From assembly GCA_011799875.1 (NCBI GenBank), contig CM022298.1:53652865-53716864 (forward strand): 64,000 nt of DNA. Reading direction: 5' to 3'. Position numbers and translations under genes: made by a program. Numbering within the stretch: position 1 is the stretch's first letter; each line of letters starts with the position of its first letter. Of the stretch, positions 58,526-64,000 are shown in pieces. The stretch is from Thinopyrum elongatum. Taxonomy: Eukaryota > Streptophyta > Magnoliopsida > Poales > Poaceae. The notes under the pieces are model-generated. The model was not told the DNA's origin. It saw only the letters and a program-made list of their open reading frames with translations, and did not search any database.

Positions 58526-60119
58526 TGATACGTCTCCAATGTATCTATAATTTTTTATTGTTCCATGCTGTTATATTATCATTCTTGGATGTTTTATAAT
58601 CATTTTATAGTCATTTTATATCATTTTTTGGTACTAACCTATTGACATAGTGCCAAGTGCCAGTTGCTATTTTTTGCATGTTTTTTACATCGCAGGAAAT
58701 CAATACCAAACGGAGTCCAAACGCAACGAAACTTTTTGTGGATTTTTTTTGGACAAGAAGACATCTAGTGGGCCGGAGAAGCACCTGCGGGGTGCTCCGA
58801 GGGGAGCACAACCCACCAGGGCGCGCCTGGAGGCCCAGGCGCGCCCTGGTGGGTTGTGCCCACCTCGGGTGCCCCCTGAACCGCCTCTTTGCTCTATAAA
58901 TACCCCAATATTCCAGAAACCCTAGAGGAGTCAACGAAAATCAATTCCAGCCGCCGCAAGTTCCAGAAACCACAGATCTAATCTAGACACCATCACGGAG
59001 GGGTTCATCATGTCCATTGGTGACTCTCCGATGATGCGTGAGTAGTTCTTTGTAGACCTACAGGTCCGTAGTTAGTAGCTAGATGGCTTCCTCTCTCTCT
59101 TTTGATTCTCAATACAACGGTCTCTTGGAGATCTATTTGATGTAATCTTTTTGCGGTGTGTTTGTTGGGATCCGATGAACTTTGAGTTTATGATCAGATC
59201 TATCTTTTTATCCATGAAAGTTATTTGAGTCTTCTTTGATCTCTTATATGCATGATTACTTATAGCCTCGTATTTCTTCTCTGATATTTGGGTTTTGTTT
59301 GGCCAACTTGATCTATTTATCTTGCAATGGGAAGAGGTGCTTTGTGATGGGTTCGGTCTTACGGTGCTTGATCCCAGTGACAGAAAGGGAACCGACACGT
59401 ATGTATCATTGCTATTAAGGATAACAAGATGGGGTCTATTTCTACATAAATAGATCTTGTCTACATCATGTCATCTTTCTTATCGCATGACTCCGTTTTT
59501 CCATGAACTTAATACACTAGATGCATGATGGATAGCGGTCGATGTGTGGAGTAATAGTAGTAGATGCAGGTAGGAGTCGGTCTACTAATCTTGGACATGA
59601 TGCCTATATAATGATCATTGCCTGGATATCGTCATGATTATTTGAAGTTCTATCAATTGCCCAACAGTAATTCGTTTACCCACCGTTTGCTATTTTTCTC
59701 GAGAGAAGCCACTAGTGAAACCTACGGCCCCCGGGTCTCTTCTTTAATATATTTGCCTTCGTGATCTATTTTTATTTGCTTTTATTTTCAGATCTATATT
59801 TCCAAAAACCCAAAAATACCTTGCTGCACTTTATTTTAATTTGCTTTTATTCGAGATCTATTTATCCAATCTATCATATTTTTATCCCGTCCTTTTGCCA
59901 ATTTCTGGCATCATTACCCGAAAGGGATTGACAACCCCTTTAACACGTCGGATTGCGAGTAGTTGTTATTTGTGTGCAGGTGCTGTTTACGTAGTGTTGC
60001 TTGGTTCTCCTACTGGTTCGATAACCTTGGTATCATCACTGAGGGAAATACCTACCATTGCTGTGCTGCATCATCCCTTCCTCTTTGGGGAAATACCGAC
60101 GTAGTTCAAGCCAACATCA
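58526..60119 (+). repeat. 3' LTR of gag-protease element (1594 bp)
   Basis: Same ends as the 5' LTR and directly preceded by the PPT; followed by the ACAAC target repeat. A nearly identical copy lies at 61902-63495. Confidence 0.92.
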
Positions 60120-60456
60120 ACAACGGCCCGAGTGTTGACCCCATAGAATTCGTTGTTCTTCACATTGATAGAAGCCCCAGACGTGCTGACAACAACCCTG
60201 AGTGTTGATGATTAATGCACTCACATTCTTAAGATCTACTAGGAGTCACAGAAAATAGTAGAAAATGGTAACAAAATATGATGTCGTCGTGAAAGATATT
60301 TAGGATGCTCATGAGGTTGCGGCCACTGTCATCGAGACAGTACCAACTTTTCTTTTCTTAGTTGATTTTTTGGATTGCGGAATATTAAGTTCACTGACTA
60401 TTAGAATTTGCTCCAAAACTAACCCCTCAACATTGACCGACCTCTAGCCACCCAAG
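60120..60456. other. Target DNA right of the gag-protease element
   Basis: Starts with the TSD. Contains GACGTGCTGACAAC at 60180-60193, matching the end of the left flank (52074-52087), each copy followed by a variant of CCGAGTGTTGA once the element is removed. GATGTCGTCG...CATGAGGTTGCGG lies at 60283-60317. No gene. Repeated at 63496-63832. Confidence 0.6.
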
Positions 60457-61279
60457 TGCTACTTCTTGAGCTTGCGTTGGTTTTTCTCTTGAAGAGGAAA
60501 GGGTGATGCAGCACAGTAGAGATAAGTATTTCCCTCAGTTAAGAAGCAAGGTATCAATACAGTAGGAGCGCGCAAGTCCCCAATAGATGCACCTGTACAA
60601 ACAATCAAACACTTGCACCCAACACGATAAAGGGGTTGTCAATCCCTTCACAGTCACTTGCAAAGGTGAGATCTGATAGAGATAAATAAAACTAGACAAA
60701 AGATAATTTTTTTTTGATTTTTTTTTTGGTTTATAGATCTGAAAATAAAAGATTGCAAAATAGTAGATCGGAAACTAATATGATGGAAAATAGACCCGGG
60801 GACCATAGGTTTCACTAGAGGCTTCTCTCATGAAGGCAAATAATACGGTGGGTGAACAAATTACTGTCGAGCAATTGATAGAAAAGCGCAAAGTTATGAC
60901 GATATCCAAGGCAATGATTATGTAATATAGGCATCACGTCCATGTCAAGTAGACCGACTCCTGCCTGCATCTACTACTATTACTCCACACATCGACCGCT
61001 ATCCAGCATGCATCTAGAGTATTAACTTCATAAAGAACGGAGTAACGCCTTAAGTAAGATGACATGATGTAGAGGAATAAACTCAAGCAATATGATGAAA
61101 ACCCCATCTTTTTATCCTCGATGGCAACAATTCAATACGTGTCTCGCAAGCTAAGCACCTCTCCCATTGCAAGAAAAACCAATCTAGTTGGCCAAACCAA
61201 ACCGGTAGTTCGAAGAGAAATACAAAGATATCAAATCATGCATATAAGAATTCAGAGAAGATTCAAATAATATTCATAN
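60457..61279 (-). mobile_element. Inverted Gypsy-type LTR fragment, cut by assembly gap
   Basis: Plus strand starts TGCTACTTCTTGAGC and reads as the reverse complement of a related LTR: it contains, inverted, the GATGCAGGCAGGAGTCGGTC region (60958-60972) and the GGGTTGTC-type end found in the LTRs at 52088 and 58526. It runs into the N gap, so its other end and any internal region are unseen. Confidence 0.75.
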
Positions 61280-61488
61280 NNNNNNNNNNNNNNNNNNNNN
61301 NNNNNNNNNNNNNNNNNNNNNNNNNNNNNNNNNNNNNNNNNNNNNNNNNNNNNNNNNNNNNNNNNNNNNNNNNNNNNNNNNNNNNNNNNNNNNNNNNNNN
61401 NNNNNNNNNNNNNNNNNNNNNNNNNNNNNNNNNNNNNNNNNNNNNNNNNNNNNNNNNNNNNNNNNNNNNNNNNNNNNNNNNNNNNNNN
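61280..61488. other. Assembly gap (209 N)
   Basis: Run of N. The sequence on its right is a second copy of sequence 3376 bp to the left, which matters for judging whether the join is correct. Confidence 0.99.
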
Positions 61489-61901
61489 CCTACTTCCCTC
61501 CGCGAAGGGCCTTTCTTTTACTTTATGAAATTTTTATTTTTATTTGAGTCTCCACCTTCTCTTATAAAGCACCAACTAGGAGGCACTATGATCATACTTG
61601 AGCATTGGGTGTAGCTAATATGCGAGTGTGTTTTATGAATGGATCAATGTTTGAGCATGATGGGCTAGGGATAACTTATTTTAGCATTGATATTTTGAAA
61701 GACATGGTTGCTTGTTGATATGCTTGAGTATTTAAGTCTCATGTCAAAACTAGACTATTGCTTTGAACCATATAAAAGTCCAAATGTCCATGCTATAAAG
61801 AAAAGAATATGAGATGACATGTTAGGCAGCATTCCACATCAAAAATTCTGTTTTTATCATTTACCTACTCGAGGACGAGCAGGAATTAAGCTTGGGGATG
61901 C

Positions 61902-63495
61902 TGATACGTCTCCAATGTATCTATAATTTTTTATTGTTCCATGCTGTTATATTATCATTCTTGGATGTTTTATAATCATTTTATAGTCATTTTATATCAT
62001 TTTTTGGTAGTAACCTATTGACATAGTGCCAAGTGCCAGTTGCTGTTTTTTGCATGTTTTTTACATCGCAGGAAATCAATACCAAACGGAGTCCAAACGC
62101 AACGAAACTTTTTGTGGATTTTTTTTGGACAAGAAGACATCTAGTGGGCCGGAGAAGCACCTGCGGGGTGCTCCGAGGGGAGCACAACCCACCAGGGCGC
62201 GCCTGGAGGCCCAGGCGCGCCATGGTGGGTTGTGCCCACCTCGGGTGCCCCCTGAACCGCCTCTTTGCTCTATAAATACCCCAATATTCCAGAAACCCTA
62301 GAGGAGTCAACGAAAATCAATTCCAGCCGCCGCAAGTTCCAGAAACCACAGATCTAATCTAGACACCATCACGGAGGGGTTCATCATGTCCATTGGTGAC
62401 TCTCCGATGATGCGTGAGTAGTTCTTTGTAGACCTACAGGTCCGTAGTTAGTAGCTAGATGGCTTCCTCTCTCTCTTTTGATTCTCAATACAACGGTCTC
62501 TTGGAGATCTATTTGATGTAATCTTTTTGCGGTGTGTTTGTTGGGATCCGATGAACTTTGAGTTTATGATCAGATCTATCTTTTTATCCATGAAAGTTAT
62601 TTGAGTCTTCTTTGATCTCTTATATGCATGATTACTTATAGCCTCGTATTTCTTCTCTGATATTTGGGTTTTGTTTGGCCAACTTGATCTATTTATCTTG
62701 CAATGGGAAGAGGTGCTTTGTGATGGGTTCGGTCTTACGGTGCTTGATCCCAGTGACAGAAAGGGAACCGACACGTATGTATCATTGCTATTAAGGATAA
62801 CAAGATGGGGTCTATTTCTACATAAATAGATCTTGTCTACATCATGTCATCTTTCTTATCGCATGACTCCGTTTTTCCATGAACTTAATACACTAGATGC
62901 ATGATGGATAGCGGTCGATGTGTGGAGTAATAGTAGTAGATGCAGGTAGGAGTCGGTCTACTAATCTTGGACATGATGCCTATATAATGATCATTGCCTG
63001 GATATCGTCATGATTATTTGAAGTTCTATCAATTGCCCAACAGTAATTCGTTTACCCACCGTTTGCTATTTTTCTCGAGAGAAGCCACTAGTGAAACCTA
63101 CGGCCCCCGGGTCTCTTCTTTAATATATTTGCCTTCGTGATCTATTTTTATTTGCTTTTATTTTCAGATCTATATTTCCAAAAACCCAAAAATACCTTGC
63201 TGCACTTTATTTTAATTTGCTTTTATTCGAGATCTATTTATCCAATCTATCATATTTTTATCCCGTCCTTTTGCCAATTTCTGGCATCATTACCCGAAAG
63301 GGATTGACAACCCCTTTAACACGTCGGATTGCGAGTAGTTGTTATTTGTGTGCAGGTGCTGTTTACGTAGTGTTGCTTGGTTCTCCTACTGGTTCGATAA
63401 CCTTGGTATCATCACTGAGGGAAATACCTACCATTGCTGTGCTGCATCATCCCTTCCTCTTTGGGGAAATACCGACGTAGTTCAAGCCAACATCA
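61902..63495 (+). repeat. LTR within the duplicated copy
   Basis: Counterpart of 58526-60119, preceded by the PPT and followed by ACAAC. Three of the noted differences fall here. Confidence 0.9.
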
Positions 63496-63832
63496 ACAAC
63501 GGCCCGAGTGTTGACCCCATAGAATTCGTTGTTCTTCACATTGATAGAAGCCCCAGACGTGCTGACAACAACCCTGAGTGTTGATGATTAATGCACTCAC
63601 ATTCTTAAGATCTACTAGGAGTCACAGAAAATAGTAGAAAATGGTAACAAAATATGATGTCGTCGTGAAAGATATTTAGGATGCTCATGAGGTTGCGGCC
63701 ACTGTCATCGAGACAGTACCAACTTTTCTTTTCTTAGTTGATTTTTTGGATTGCGGAATATTAAGTTCACTGACTATTAGAATTTGCTCCAAAACTAACC
63801 CCTCAACATTGACCGACCTCTAGCCACCCAAG

Positions 63833-64000
63833 TGCTACTTCTTGAGCTTGCGTTGGTTTTTCTCTTGAAGAGGAAAGGGTGATGCAGCACAGTAGAGATA
63901 AGTATTTCCCTCAGTTAAGAAGCAAGGTATCAATACAGTAGGAGCGCGCAAGTCCCCAATAGATGCACCTGTACAAACAATCAAACACTTGCACCCAACG
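63833..64000 (-). repeat. Start of inverted LTR, second copy
   Basis: Counterpart of 60457-60624, truncated by the window end. Confidence 0.8.

Larger units (their letters stand above)
52088..60119 (+). mobile_element. Complete LTR element encoding only gag-protease, TSD ACAAC
   Basis: 8032 bp, LTRs 52088-53683 and 58526-60119, flanked by ACAAC (52083-52087, 60120-60124). Order: 5' LTR, two PBS-like motifs, gag plus retropepsin-like protease (53958-56040), 2.5 kb non-coding DNA with hairpins, PPT, 3' LTR. No RT, RNase H or integrase is present, so it is non-autonomous. LTR start TGATACGTCTCCAACGTATC and the PBS place it with Athila-like Triticeae Gypsies; I think of the Sabrina/WHAM group but did not verify the name. 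Confidence 0.92.
61489..64000 (+). repeat. Near-identical second copy of 58113-60624
   Basis: Begins CCTACTTCCCTCCGCG and follows 58113-60624 at constant offset 3376 with no indel noticed. It covers the end of the internal region, PPT, a full LTR, the ACAAC repeat, the 337-bp flank and the start of the inverted LTR. Differences I noted are at 61766, 62010, 62045, 62222 and 64000 (counterparts 58390, 58634, 58669, 58846, 60624). Because it includes target DNA beyond the LTR, it is not a second insertion of the element. Confidence 0.9.

Overview
This window is a stack of plant transposable elements and contains no convincing host gene, tRNA or rRNA. Angela/BARE-like copia LTRs, a CACTA element with CCCGGTTC/GAACCGGG subterminal repeats, and large Gypsy elements whose LTRs begin TGATACGTCTCC all point to a Triticeae grass (wheat, Aegilops, rye or barley group). 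That is recognition from memory; no search was run. No intact autonomous element is present.

Layout. 1-4658: minus-strand Ty1-copia remnant (LTR, PPT, RT/RNase H tail), split by a 2.8-kb solo LTR (1150-3986, TSD GTTTA). 4659-6069: fragment of a minus-strand Gypsy-type LTR, cut by a CACTA element (6070-9511) carrying a small membrane-protein exon and a TNP2-type transposase. The transposase is cut by a copia array with three LTRs and two internal regions (9512-26485). The right flank of that array is not the rest of the CACTA element but the LTR of a Ty3-Gypsy element of Tat/Retand type (26486-46704, minus strand). This Gypsy contains a complete nested non-autonomous element (27002-33788, TSD TGCAT), a spliced-looking antisense gene (about 34015-38211, plus strand), and a gag-pol with several in-frame stops.

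46705-52087 is older, poorly recognisable DNA with a decayed LINE (about 49240-51346) lying between two ~380-bp direct repeats. 52088-60119 is a complete LTR element (TSD ACAAC) that encodes only gag and protease, with a frameshift at an A7 run. 60457-61279 is an inverted related LTR running into a 209-N gap (61280-61488). After the gap, 61489-64000 repeats 58113-60624 at a constant offset of 3376 bp with very few substitutions: a recent duplication or an assembly artefact.

How the parts relate. The two LTR elements at 27002 and 52088 share PBS, PPT and a colinear ~2.5-kb 3' non-coding region including paired hairpins. One encodes gag-protease; the other encodes a single unrelated 254-aa protein. 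They look like related, mobilised-in-trans families. The three-LTR array with mismatched flanks is best explained by recombination between two separate copia insertions that deleted everything between them.
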